From contig NZ_JAMXMY010000031.1 in NCBI RefSeq assembly GCF_024055795.1, positions 1 to 64,000 on the forward strand: a stretch of 64,000 bases of DNA. Direction: 5' to 3'. This DNA comes from Actinoallomurus purpureus (GTDB taxonomy: Bacteria; Actinomycetota; Actinomycetes; Streptosporangiales; Streptosporangiaceae). The position numbers and the translations under genes were made by a program. The notes below the pieces were generated by a model, which worked only from the letters and a program-made list of their open reading frames with translations, ran no database searches and was not told the origin of the DNA. Numbering within the stretch: position 1 is the stretch's first letter; the number at the start of each line of letters is the position of its first letter. Shown one piece after another: positions 44,362 to 52,932 of this stretch.

Positions 44362-45270
44362 TCACAGCGCACGGATCAGGCGCTGCGCGAGCCCCAGCAA
44401 TTGATCGTCATTGGTGCAGCCGAGTTGGAGGTCAATGAACGCCTCATGCACACCCGCGGTGGCCGCTGACCGAAGGTAGTCGGTGATCTGATCGACGGTG
44501 CCTCGGTAGGGGACCATGTTCGCCGATGCCGGCGCTTGTGTGACTGTGGCGTTCACACGCAACACCAAGCGTAGCCCGTCGGGGTCTCGCCCGACGCGCT
44601 CAGCCGACCTCCGAGCGATGCTCCACAACCCCAGAAGGTGAGGAAGTGGCATGCCGACCCCGAGCCAGCCGTCGGCGCGGCGACCGATCCGTTCCAAGGC
44701 CGTTGGAGTCAAGCCGCCAAGGTAGATCGGTGGCCGCGGCAGTTGTACCGGCCGGGCCTGGATATAGGAGGGCGGAATCGGCCAGCGTGAGCTCTCGTGA
44801 GACGCAGGGTCACGGGTCCAGACTTCCTCAAGCACATCGAGGGTCTCCTCTAGACGTCCTGCCCGTTCGAGCCACGGTACGCCGACGGCCGCATATTCCT
44901 CAGTGGACCAGCCCAGGCCGAACCCGGCGTCCAGCCGTCCATCGCTCAGCTGATCAATCGTGGCGAGCGAGCGAGCCAAAAGGAGCGGTGGATACCAAGG
45001 CGCATTCAGCGTACTTGTGCCTAGTCTCACCCGCTCAGTTACCAGCGCGACGCCGGCGAGCACTGCGAGCGGATCGAGGAACCTGCGGTGCTCTTCGGGA
45101 ATCAGACCATCGAAACTTGGATAAAGGTCTTTGGGCGCGACTGGCACCATAGCGCGGTCACCCACCCACACGCTCTGGTAACCGAGGGATTCGGCCTCAC
45201 GAGCGATTCGTTTGACCGAGCCAACCGAGGCGAACGCGCCGTATTGCGCCATCGCTAGCCCAATTCGCAT
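44362..45270 (-). CDS. LLM-class flavin/F420-dependent oxidoreductase
   Basis: 302 residues, TIM-barrel luciferase-like monooxygenase family. It starts MRIGLAMAQYGAFASVGSVKRIAREAESLGYQSVWVGDR and has RVRLGTSTLNAPWYPPLLLARSLATIDQLSDGRL and GFGLGWSTEEYAAVGVPW, the F420-dependent branch (TIGR03619-like). GAAGG precedes the ATG by 7 bases. It transfers hydride to or from F420. It is divergent from the SDR gene across 329 bases; both flank the lanthipeptide genes and could be tailoring enzymes. Confidence 0.85.
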   Translation of the reverse strand: MRIGLAMAQYGAFASVGSVKRIAREAESLGYQSVWVGDRAMVPVAPKDLYPSFDGLIPEEHRRFLDPLAVLAGVALVTERVRLGTSTLNAPWYPPLLLARSLATIDQLSDGRLDAGFGLGWSTEEYAAVGVPWLERAGRLEETLDVLEEVWTRDPASHESSRWPIPPSYIQARPVQLPRPPIYLGGLTPTALERIGRRADGWLGVGMPLPHLLGLWSIARRSAERVGRDPDGLRLVLRVNATVTQAPASANMVPYRGTVDQITDYLRSAATAGVHEAFIDLQLGCTNDDQLLGLAQRLIRAL

Positions 45271-45599
45271 GGACTTACCTTCACCCGAGCGTCCAATTTG
45301 ATCATAACCGACACCCTTCAGTGCTCTCTATAGGATCTTAACTCATCCCCGCATCGCCGGCACGATCCCGCATTGATGCTCCACACCTCAGCGAGTTCGA
45401 CGGAAAAGATTTTAGATGGACTTACGGCCTGGCCGATTATCCGTTTACCTGCTAGCCCGTTTCCCATCGAGACCCCGACTGCCTTGGCACTTGCAACACC
45501 CGACGCACATCTCAATGATGAGGGACTCCGACGTCGTCGGACAACGGCTCCACGCGCGGAGTTGATGACGACGACGCCAACCCCTTCCAGGAGGAATAC
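45271..45599. other. Divergent intergenic region with a possible small reading frame
   Basis: 329 bases between LLM and SDR starts, noticeably AT-richer than the genes. On the minus strand a 49-codon frame (45318-45467) ends 47 bases before the LLM start, with SPSKIFSVELAEVWSINAGSC near its middle. No good ribosome site. Not called as a gene. Confidence 0.3.
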
Positions 45600-46340
45600 G
45601 TGGGTGCACTTGACGGAAAGAAGGCCCTGGTAACAGGCGGATCCCGAGGTATCGGACGCGCCATCGTGCACAGACTTGCCAGAGATGGCGCATCGGTGGT
45701 GTTCAGCTACCTGACGAACACACCGGCCGCCGAGGAGGTGGTTAAGAGCGCATGCGGGTCACCTGGCCAGGTGCAATCATTTCAGGCCGACCAAGGACAG
45801 AGAGATGATATCGAGCTCCTTTTCGAAGAGACCGACCGACGTCTCAATGGACTGGACATTCTCGTTATCAACGCCGCAACATTCGGACAGGCCGGGATAG
45901 TCGACGTCAAGAAAAGTGACTTCAATCGCGTCATGGCAGTTAACATCGAGGGGCCATTCATCGCTCTACAGCTCGCTGGTCGAATTATGCGCGACAACGG
46001 CCGGATAATAAATATCTCGACCATTACCACGACTCGATCATCCCCCAACTGGGGACTGTACACCGCGAGTAAGGCATTCTGCGAACAAATAATGTCGGTG
46101 GCAGCTCAAGAGTTCGGCCACCGCGACATCACCGTGAACAGCGTGTCCCCAGGCCCGACCGAAACCGATGCCCTCTACGAAGAGCAGGAACCTAAAACAA
46201 TAAATTCTTTCGTAGGAGCGACAGCGCTTCGGCGTCTTGGACGTCCTAGCGACATTGCGAACGTCGTAGCGTATCTTGCAGGATCCGATGCCCAATGGAT
46301 CACGGGGCAGAATATTCGAGCTACCGGCGGCCTTCTATGA
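45600..46340 (+). CDS. Short-chain dehydrogenase/reductase
   Basis: 246 residues from GTG 45600, AGGAGG 5 bases upstream. Rossmann TGGSRGIGRAI (about 13-23), NAAT for NAG, catalytic Ser in NISTITT and Y-T-A-S-K (YTASK) with Tyr and Lys, C-terminal GR-P-SDIANVVAYLAGSDAQWITGQ. NAD(P)-dependent. Its codon usage is less GC-biased than surrounding genes, suggesting acquisition. It converges on the lanthipeptide precursor gene, with the shared hairpin between. Confidence 0.9.
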   Translation: MGALDGKKALVTGGSRGIGRAIVHRLARDGASVVFSYLTNTPAAEEVVKSACGSPGQVQSFQADQGQRDDIELLFEETDRRLNGLDILVINAATFGQAGIVDVKKSDFNRVMAVNIEGPFIALQLAGRIMRDNGRIINISTITTTRSSPNWGLYTASKAFCEQIMSVAAQEFGHRDITVNSVSPGPTETDALYEEQEPKTINSFVGATALRRLGRPSDIANVVAYLAGSDAQWITGQNIRATGGLL

Positions 46341-46473
46341 CAATGGGCCGCGCCACGCGCTATGGGGATCCCACGCGCACCCACGCCGGTCAGCTCATCA
46401 CCGAACCCACCCGCACGACCACCGAACCCGAATCGCCCGGTTCACAGCCCGAAAGCCGCAGGCGAAATGAAGA

Positions 46474-46509
46474 GCCTGCCGGGCGCGGATGTCGCCGTTC
46501 CCGGCAGGC
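46474..46509 (-). terminator. Terminator of the lanthipeptide operon
   Basis: Perfect 10-bp stem GCCTGCCGGG (46474-46483) and CCCGGCAGGC (46500-46509). On the minus strand it follows the precursor stop by 8 bases and is trailed by TCTTCATTT, a T-rich run, which fits a Rho-independent terminator. It could also end the SDR transcript. Confidence 0.75.
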
Positions 46510-46516
46510 CATGGGG

Positions 46517-46615
46517 TCACTGGCAGATGCTGCCCTTGCTGCTCAGGGTGAGCAGGTTGCAGGCCAGTTCCTCCTCGATCGACGCCTCAGCATGCAGACG
46601 CAGTACTTCCTCCAC
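46517..46615 (-). CDS. lanA: Class III lanthipeptide precursor peptide (32 residues)
   Basis: Starts GTG 46615, five bases after the LanKC stop, with AAGGAG (in the LanKC end) 8 bases upstream; stop at 46517-46519. Product: MEEVLRLHAEASIEEEL as leader and about ACNLLTLSSKGSICQ as core. The leader has a helical L-x-L-H motif close to the L-x-L-Q motif of class III leaders. The core contains T23-L-S-S26-K-G-S29-I-C31, which fits a (S/T)xxSx(2-5)C labionin or lanthionine pattern; a second Cys is at 19. Position directly behind LanKC, ribosome site and terminator all support a real gene. Confidence 0.75.
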   Translation of the reverse strand: MEEVLRLHAEASIEEELACNLLTLSSKGSICQ

Positions 46616-46620
46616 GCGGA

Positions 46621-49248
46621 TCACTCCTTTCCTCTGGTGCTGGCAACGGCATCCCTCGACGTCGTCAGGTGATCGTCGAGGGTGTCAAGGGAGACCGGCG
46701 CGGAATCCGTCAGGTGCCGCAGGGCGAGCAGGATTCCGGCCGAGCCGGACCACAGGTCGGCGGACAGTCGATGTCCAGGCTCACCGAGCCAGCCCACCCC
46801 GTCCTTGCGCGGGATCGCGTACCGGAACAGGCCACGGGCGCTGGTGAGCGCGGCGTCGATGAGTTCGGGCCGGCCGAGCCGCTTTCCGGCGTCGGCCAGT
46901 GTCACGGCGAGACCCGCCAGGCCCGGGAACAGTCCGGGGAGCACCGCGAAGCGGACTGAGCAGGCGCGCAGACAGCGTTCCAGCACATCGGCCGCACCGA
47001 GGCCGACGTCGGCGGCTACGTCGAACTCCGCATCCGGGCGGTGCGCGAGATAGCGGGAGAGCACTGCGGCGTATCCCGCGCTGCCAGCGAACAGGTAGGG
47101 ATAGACGCGACGGTCGGCGTGCGAGGTCTTGAAGCCCAGGCCGTCCACCGGCATGGGCTCGGCATAGGCCAATTCCTCCCGCAGCAGCCGCATGCCTCGG
47201 GCGAACAGGTGGGAATCCCCGGTGCGGCGATACAGGTCGTACAGCGCCAGCGCCACACCAGCCCGCCCGCCGACCAGCCCGGACCGGTTGGTCGGGCTCA
47301 ACTGGGAGGTGAGCTCGTCACCGTCCGGAACGCCCTCGAGCAGCCGCTGAGCCAGGTCCAGCCAACGCTGTTCGCCGGTGTGACGGTGGTGGACCAGCAG
47401 GCCGAGCGCCGTACCGGCCGCGCCGCCGCCGAGCGTGGCGGACGTGCTGTTGAGCGGATGAGCCGCCGCCGAGGCGAGCAGGGTCTCGGCCGCGTCGGAC
47501 TCCCCGAGCTCCGCCAGCACGCAGGCGATGCCGGCGCTGCCGTACAGCAGGCCGGGTGCGCTGGTCGGGGCCGCGGCAAGCGCGTCGTCCCGCAGCCGGC
47601 GGACCACGACCGGGTCGCAGATGCGGCCGGAGCGGTGCAGCGCGTGCAGCACGCCGGCGGTACCGGCGGCCACTGCGCGGGTGTCGGTCTGATGCCCCAA
47701 CGGGTTGGTCGGGTAGACCCGCACCGGGTGGTCCGGCTCCGCCATCGCCTCCAGCGTGTCGGCGGTCTGGTCTGCCAGCAGGCGCAGCGCGGCGACGGTG
47801 TCCTCGCGGACGGTCCGCGGCGTGGGCAGGCGGGAGTCCTCGGTTCGGTCGTGGCAGCGGGCGGCCCACTGCCACAGCCGTGGGGCGACCGGTGCGAGCT
47901 CGGTCAGGTTGGCGTGCAGATGGTCCAGGGCCTGCGGATTCCGTTCGACCACCTCGTGTACGGGGAACACGAGCAGCAGCGCCAGGGCGGCCAGCCCGAA
48001 CCGGTCGAGCTCAACGGGATCGCGGTCGGCCACAGACCGAGGATCCGGGTGGAGGTAGCCGGGAGTGCCCATGATCCGCCGTACGCCCTCGATGGGCTGC
48101 ACCGCCTCGAAGTCGACGAGCCGGACCCGGTCGTCGTCGTCGACGAGCACGTTGGTCGGGCTGAGATCGACGAAAACGTAGCCCAGTTCGTGCAGGCGAT
48201 GCAGCTGCGCGTCGAGCTGGTCGAGCAGGGCCAGGCTGCGGCGGTGATACTCGGCGAACGACGGGGCGTCCGGCCCGATGCGCACCGCGGGATTGTTCAT
48301 CACCATCCACCGGTACAGCTGCATGCCGGGCGTGAACTCGGTGACGAGAAAGCTGTTCTCCCAGTGGTGGAACAGTTCCACTGGTCGCGGGCACAGGCCA
48401 GGTTCGCGGCCGTGTATCGCCCGCAGGGCCAGGTACTCGGTGTTCAACCGCGTCTTCGCGTCGGCGCCGTCAGCGGTGTAACCGTTGTGCGCCTTCGCCT
48501 CCTTGACGAACACCGGGCTGCCGTCCGCGGAGCGGAACCGGTAGGTGCCCCCGGCATTGCCGTGCCGCAGCACGGCATCGAAGGTGTAGCCATGCAGCGT
48601 GACCGGGCCCGTGGCGACCTCCGGGACGGTCTGCCGGAACGGATCCAAGACACCGGGCGGCAGGTGGAACGCCGGCCGGCGCTCGTCATCGATCTCCCGC
48701 CCGTCCGCTCCGACCATGGTGTGCACGTGGTTGCCTTCCGCGTCGACTCGCTCGCGGCCGCGAAACGCTCCGTACCTGTAGGAAACACACTCACTCTCGC
48801 CGAAACGACGATCGGAGAGCACAAAAGGCCCTCCGATCCCGGACAGATCCTCCGTCAGCCGCCGGAACATCCGCAGCGCACACTGCTCGGTGGGCGGATA
48901 CAGGGTGCAGAACTTGCCGCTCTGCACCCTGTTCGCGTGCTTGTCGTGCGCCAGCAAGAACGTCCGGTGACCGGCCAAGTGTTTGAACGGGACGCCTAAC
49001 TCGGCACACGCCGTCGACACCACCGCCAGCACGGACTGCGCATTGGGCAGGGAGCTGGACACGTGCACCTTCCACCCCTGATCGGGGAGGTCGAGACCGG
49101 CCGGGCCCCAGAAAGTCCACACGCCCGAGTGCTGTCGCGTCCAACCGGTCGGCATGGGACCCGCGTCGTAGCGCGGACCTGGATCGGCAGTGTCCCAGGG
49201 TTCGTAGTAATCCTCATCGGCGACCAGGAACGACATGTCCACTGCCAC
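46621..49248 (-). CDS. lanKC: Class III lanthipeptide synthetase (LanKC)
   Basis: 875 residues from GTG 49248 (AGGAG 7 bases upstream; an ATG four codons later is also possible). Three domains: an N-terminal phosphoSer/Thr lyase region (to about 210, with KVHVSSSLPNAQSVLAVV), a Ser/Thr kinase domain (about 230-520: FVDLSPTNVLV and LVDFEAV loops) and a LanC-like cyclase (about 540-860). The cyclase lacks the Cys-Cys-His zinc ligands of class I, II and IV enzymes (LLYGSAGIA and LWSGSAGILLAL lie at the homologous sites), so it is class III. It phosphorylates, eliminates and cyclises Ser/Thr and Cys of the adjacent precursor. Confidence 0.93.
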   Translation of the reverse strand: MAVDMSFLVADEDYYEPWDTADPGPRYDAGPMPTGWTRQHSGVWTFWGPAGLDLPDQGWKVHVSSSLPNAQSVLAVVSTACAELGVPFKHLAGHRTFLLAHDKHANRVQSGKFCTLYPPTEQCALRMFRRLTEDLSGIGGPFVLSDRRFGESECVSYRYGAFRGRERVDAEGNHVHTMVGADGREIDDERRPAFHLPPGVLDPFRQTVPEVATGPVTLHGYTFDAVLRHGNAGGTYRFRSADGSPVFVKEAKAHNGYTADGADAKTRLNTEYLALRAIHGREPGLCPRPVELFHHWENSFLVTEFTPGMQLYRWMVMNNPAVRIGPDAPSFAEYHRRSLALLDQLDAQLHRLHELGYVFVDLSPTNVLVDDDDRVRLVDFEAVQPIEGVRRIMGTPGYLHPDPRSVADRDPVELDRFGLAALALLLVFPVHEVVERNPQALDHLHANLTELAPVAPRLWQWAARCHDRTEDSRLPTPRTVREDTVAALRLLADQTADTLEAMAEPDHPVRVYPTNPLGHQTDTRAVAAGTAGVLHALHRSGRICDPVVVRRLRDDALAAAPTSAPGLLYGSAGIACVLAELGESDAAETLLASAAAHPLNSTSATLGGGAAGTALGLLVHHRHTGEQRWLDLAQRLLEGVPDGDELTSQLSPTNRSGLVGGRAGVALALYDLYRRTGDSHLFARGMRLLREELAYAEPMPVDGLGFKTSHADRRVYPYLFAGSAGYAAVLSRYLAHRPDAEFDVAADVGLGAADVLERCLRACSVRFAVLPGLFPGLAGLAVTLADAGKRLGRPELIDAALTSARGLFRYAIPRKDGVGWLGEPGHRLSADLWSGSAGILLALRHLTDSAPVSLDTLDDHLTTSRDAVASTRGKE

Positions 49249-49792
49249 CCAGCCACTCCTTCCACCAGCCGCACCGCGCCCCACAGCACACTGCCATCAC
49301 AGGTCACGTTCAAGATCGAGCGGAAATGAGGCAGCGGGCGCAGGTAAAGGATCTACACCTATTTGTCCGAGTATCGCCTACTAAACTGGTCTGCGCCAGG
49401 ATTGACGGGTTTGTTCTGCCGCTGATCGCCAGTTTCCGATGATTCCGGAGGAGACCCAGGTTCCGGCTGGACCAATGAGGCCGTTTACGTCCACCGTATC
49501 GGCGTGCAGCCGCACTCGATCGCAATCGGAACGGCCCGAATGGACGTAGTGGAGACGATGCTGTCGCCGCAGGTCATTACCGCGTACGGGTGTCTTGCAT
49601 TCCTTCCGACCCGCCAGCTGCCGGGTTCGATGCCGCCGAATTCGGCGACCATATCCCTACCTGCTCGACCTGCGGCCGGCCGAAAAGCCGACCACCACCC
49701 GCACCGTGTTGAATCAGGGCCGGAATCCCCGGGCCTGCTGGCTCCCGGCCATCCCGCCCGGTAGCGGGGCTGCCGTCGGCGCCGGTTCTGGC
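49249..49792. other. Upstream region of lanKC (544 bp), no certain gene
   Basis: Probably holds the lanKC promoter: minus-strand TTGAAC at 49313-49308 is a possible -35. A 55-codon minus-strand frame (49485-49652) opens MVAEFGGIEPGSWRVGRNAR and contains four Cys/His-type residues (VMTCGDS, IECGCTP), but has neither a convincing ribosome site nor known relatives. Left uncalled. Confidence 0.3.
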
Positions 49793-50293
49793 CTACGTCG
49801 CTGGGGCTAATGATCCGGCGTTGGCGTCCGGGTCGAGGATGTGGGCGTTCATCGCGGCTGCCGCCTCGGCGAGCTCGGAGATCTCCACGACGGTGACGCC
49901 GGCGGCCTCTAGGGCTTTGACCCCGTGAGCGTCTGACACGAACACCGGCGGCTCTCGCCACGCGATGACCGCGCGTCTGATCCCGGACGCGATGATCAGT
50001 TCAGAGCAGGTGTGGGGCCGGGACCTGCGTCGTGTGCACGGCTCGAGTGAGCTGTAGAGCGTGGCTCCGGGCAGGCGCTCGTCGTCCGGCGCGACCTTGC
50101 TCAGGGCGGACTCTTCGGCGTGGAAGTGCGGGCGCTCCCGTGAGAAGCCTTGGGAGATCTCGGCTCCGTGCTCGTCGACGATCACACACCCGACCGAGAA
50201 AGCGGTGTCGCTGGATGGGCACTGCTTGGCCAGGTCGATAGCGAAAGACAGCCATCCGTAGTCTTCCGAACGGCTGGGCGGCGCGAGGGGCAA
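49793..50293 (-). CDS. RibD-like cytidine/deoxycytidylate-type deaminase domain protein
   Basis: 166 residues. TTG at 50293 directly follows the reductase stop (TAGTTG), with GGAGAAGG 8 bases upstream. Zinc motifs: HAEE in FHAEESALSK and PCTRRRSRPHTCSELI (PC...C). This is the deaminase half of the RibD fold, here separate from the reductase half. It acts on a pyrimidine or pteridine-like amine; not necessarily riboflavin synthesis, as the rest of that pathway is absent. Confidence 0.85.
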   Translation of the reverse strand: MPLAPPSRSEDYGWLSFAIDLAKQCPSSDTAFSVGCVIVDEHGAEISQGFSRERPHFHAEESALSKVAPDDERLPGATLYSSLEPCTRRRSRPHTCSELIIASGIRRAVIAWREPPVFVSDAHGVKALEAAGVTVVEISELAEAAAAMNAHILDPDANAGSLAPAT

Positions 50294-50977
50294 CTACTTG
50301 ACCTTCTCCTTGGGGAGGTACCGCAGAAACGCGATGTCCCCGATCGTGCGGGCTTCGGCGAGCGTCATCCGGTTCCCCGGCCCGTTGGGGAAGTCGCCTG
50401 CGTTGACGAACCGCGGGGCGTCGGGGTCTCCGAGGAAGAGCGGCGCGACGGCAAGGTGGATCTCATCGGCAAGGCCGGCGGTGAGGAACTGCGTGTGGAT
50501 GGTTCCGCCCCCTTCGACCATGAGCCGCCTGACGCCACGCTCCCCGAGGTCATCGAGCATGGCCTCGAAGTCAAGGCTAGCGCCGAGTCCGACGATGCCG
50601 GCCAGGTCCCCCAACCGTTCGCGCAGCTGGGGAACGGCCGAGTCCGGTGAGTAGATGAGTTTGTCGCCGCCGTGGTGCCAGAACTTCAGGTCCCGGTCGA
50701 GGTCGCCACTGCGGGTGATGGTGATCTTCAGCGGGTACGGCGGCAGGCCACGTGCCTCGCGCTCGTCGCGTCGCCGTGCGGAGTTCACCAGCAGCCGGGG
50801 GTTGTCCCGCCGCAGGGTCGTGGCTCCGATGAGGATCGCATCGGACTCGGCGCGGACCTGGTCGACGCGGTCGAAGTCGGCTTCGTTCGACAACAGCAGC
50901 CGGTCGGGGCTGGTGTCGTCGATGTAGCCGTCGATCGAGGTGGCCACGCTGAGCAGGACGTAGGGGCGCGTGGTCAT
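50294..50977 (-). CDS. RibD C-terminal-type reductase (dihydrofolate-reductase-like)
   Basis: 227 residues, starts MTTRPYVLLSVATSIDGYIDD and has ESDAILIGATTLRRDNPRLL and LMVEGGGTIHTQFLTAGLADEIHL, signatures of the RibD_C reductase. NADPH-dependent reduction of a ribosylamino-pyrimidine-like substrate is the family chemistry. It is the first gene of the pair with the deaminase; together they are a split RibD. Their link to the neighbouring lanthipeptide genes is unproven. Confidence 0.88.
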   Translation of the reverse strand: MTTRPYVLLSVATSIDGYIDDTSPDRLLLSNEADFDRVDQVRAESDAILIGATTLRRDNPRLLVNSARRRDEREARGLPPYPLKITITRSGDLDRDLKFWHHGGDKLIYSPDSAVPQLRERLGDLAGIVGLGASLDFEAMLDDLGERGVRRLMVEGGGTIHTQFLTAGLADEIHLAVAPLFLGDPDAPRFVNAGDFPNGPGNRMTLAEARTIGDIAFLRYLPKEKVK

Positions 50978-51116
50978 GTGCTGGAGGTCCAGTCCTTCTC
51001 TTGCGGGAGGTATGTGGTGAGGCGATCGTGGAATGCGACCATTTCGGGGACACGCTGCCAGCGGGGTCAGCCGGGTGTCCAGGTGGGCCAGTTCGTGGGC
51101 GATTCTGCGTCAGCGC

Positions 51117-51216
51117 GTGATCACTGGCAGGTGGTGACAGCAGAGACACAGCAATGGCCAGTGATCACCGCCGAAACGGCCTTGTCCCGGCCCGCCGCAG
51201 TGCCCTACGGCGGGCC
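51117..51216 (-). terminator. Two hairpins behind the aldehyde dehydrogenase gene
   Basis: GGCCCGCCG (51189-51197) with CGGCGGGCC (51208-51216), and GTGATCACTGGC (51117-51128) with GCCAGTGATCAC (51157-51168). The first follows the stop (51227) by 11 bases and is probably the terminator. The second, with a 28-base loop, may be an additional terminator or the edge of inserted DNA. Confidence 0.55.
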
Positions 51217-51226
51217 AGGCACCTGC

Positions 51227-52759
51227 TCAGACGTCGAACTCGACGCCCTGGGCGAGCGGCAGTTCGCCGGAGTAGTTGATGGTGTTGGTCGCGCGGCGCA
51301 TGTAGCCGCGCCAGGCGTCCGAGCCCGACTCGCGGCCGCCGCCGGTCTCCTTCTCGCCTCCGAAGGCGCCGCCGATCTCGGCTCCGGAGGTGCCGATGTT
51401 GACGTTGACGATGCCGCAGTCCGAACCCTCGGGCGAGACGAACAGCTCAGCCTCGGCCTGGTCCCGCGTGAAGATGCTCGATGACAGGCCCTGCGGCACC
51501 GCGTTGTTCAGCGCGATGGCCTCCTCGAGGCTCCCGTACGGCATGACGTACAGGATCGGCGCGAACGTCTCCTGGGTCACGATCGGCGTCTGTGCCCCGA
51601 TCCGTACGAGCGCCGGCTCGGCGTAGTAGGCGCCCGGCGCCTGGTCCTCCAGCCTGCGCCCGCCGCCGGCCACGAGTGTTCCGCCCTGGGAGACGGCGGC
51701 GTCCAGCGCGTCGCGCATCGCCTCGTACGCGCGCTCGTTGATGAGCGGGCCGACCAGGGTGCCCTGCGCCATCGGGTCGCCGATCGGCAGCCGGCCGTAC
51801 GCGCCGGCGAGGCGTTCGACGAGCGTGTCCACGACGTCGGTGTGGGCGATGACGCGGCGCATCGTCGTGCAGCGCTGGCCCGCCGTCCCGGCGGCCGAGA
51901 ACACGATGCCGCGTACGGTCAGGTCCAGGTCGGCCGACGGGCAGACCACGGCGGCGTTGTTCCCGCCGAGTTCCAGCAGGGACCGTCCGAACCTCGCGGC
52001 GACGCGCGGGCCCACCGCGCGGCCCATGCGCGTCGAGCCGGTGGCGCTGACCAGGGCGATTCCCGGGTGGTCGACCAGCGCCTCGCCCACGTCGGGGCCG
52101 CCGATGAGGACCTGGCTCAGGTACGCGGGCGCGCCCTGCTCGGCCGCGGCGCGGTCCAGCAGTGCGGCGCTCGCCAGGGCGGTCAGCGGTGCCAGCTCGG
52201 ACGGCTTCCAGATGACCGGGTCGCCGCACACCAGGGCGATCGCGGTGTTCCACGCCCACACCGCCGCCGGGAAGTTGAACGCGCTGATCACGCCGACGAC
52301 GCCCAGCGGGTGCCAGGTCTCCATGAGGCGGTGGCCCGGCCGCTCGGAGCTGATCGTGCGCCCGTACAGCTGGCGGGACAGGCCCAGCGCGTAGTCGCAG
52401 ATGTCGATCATCTCCTGGACCTCGCCGAGCGCCTCGGAGGTGATCTTCCCGACCTCCAGGCTGATCAGCGTGGCGAGGTCCTCCTTGTGCTCGGTGAGCA
52501 ACTCGCCGAACCGCTTCACCAGCGCACCGCGTACGGGTGCGGGAACGCGGCGCCAGGCGAGGAACGCCTCCCCTGCCCGCGTGATGGCGGCGTCGACGGT
52601 GCCGGCGTCGGCCCATCCCACGGCGGACAGGCGCTCGCCGTTGATCGGCGAGGTGGTCGCGACGTCAGCTCCGAGCGCGTCCACGTCCACACCGCAGCGC
52701 TTGGCGGTCTCTCGCGCCATCGCGGCCAGCTGGTCCGCGCCGGGCAGCGTGGTCACCAT
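51227..52759 (-). CDS. Aldehyde dehydrogenase, aminoadipate-semialdehyde type
   Basis: 510 residues from ATG 52759, with GGGAGAA upstream. Catalytic E263 in LLELGGNNAAV and nucleophile C297 in GTAGQRCTTMRR. The sequence around NNAAVVCPSADLDL, and the end YMRRATNTINYSGELPLAQGVEFDV, match the alpha-aminoadipate semialdehyde/piperideine-6-carboxylate dehydrogenases (ALDH7-type) that make 2-aminoadipate. This fits the HglS and D-2-hydroxyglutarate dehydrogenase genes upstream. A broken oxidase gene lies just before it. Confidence 0.85.
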   Translation of the reverse strand: MVTTLPGADQLAAMARETAKRCGVDVDALGADVATTSPINGERLSAVGWADAGTVDAAITRAGEAFLAWRRVPAPVRGALVKRFGELLTEHKEDLATLISLEVGKITSEALGEVQEMIDICDYALGLSRQLYGRTISSERPGHRLMETWHPLGVVGVISAFNFPAAVWAWNTAIALVCGDPVIWKPSELAPLTALASAALLDRAAAEQGAPAYLSQVLIGGPDVGEALVDHPGIALVSATGSTRMGRAVGPRVAARFGRSLLELGGNNAAVVCPSADLDLTVRGIVFSAAGTAGQRCTTMRRVIAHTDVVDTLVERLAGAYGRLPIGDPMAQGTLVGPLINERAYEAMRDALDAAVSQGGTLVAGGGRRLEDQAPGAYYAEPALVRIGAQTPIVTQETFAPILYVMPYGSLEEAIALNNAVPQGLSSSIFTRDQAEAELFVSPEGSDCGIVNVNIGTSGAEIGGAFGGEKETGGGRESGSDAWRGYMRRATNTINYSGELPLAQGVEFDV

Positions 52760-52790
52760 CAGGGTTCTCCCTCGGATTGTCGGTTCTCGA

Positions 52791-52932
52791 TCAGACGATG
52801 TCGAGCTCGGGCCGGGCCTCGGCCAGGGCGAAGCGGCGGGAGTCGACGAATGGCTCCCTGCCAAGGTAGAGGTCGCGGACGACCTCCCCGACGGCCGGGC
52901 TCATGAGGAAGCCGTCGCCGGGGAGCCCGGCA
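52791..52932 (-). pseudogene. C-terminal remnant of an FAD-dependent amino-acid oxidase
   Basis: The minus strand encodes GLPGDGFLMSPAVGEVVRDL and YLGREPFVDSRRFALAEAR before a stop at 52791: the C-terminal FAD-binding end of sarcosine-oxidase/pipecolate-oxidase-type (DAO) proteins. No start or N-terminal part; upstream DNA (52933-53141) is unrelated and may be mobile-element or rearranged sequence. Such oxidases are the usual step before the aldehyde dehydrogenase in lysine degradation. Confidence 0.75.

Noticed and set aside
46621-49248. Class IV (LanL) rather than class III synthetase
   Set aside because: The cyclase domain lacks the Cys/Cys/His zinc ligands that class IV enzymes have.
51117-51168. 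Inverted repeat as the end of an insertion sequence
   Set aside because: The arms are only 12 bp around 28 bases, with no transposase and no visible target duplication; a hairpin terminator is the simpler reading.
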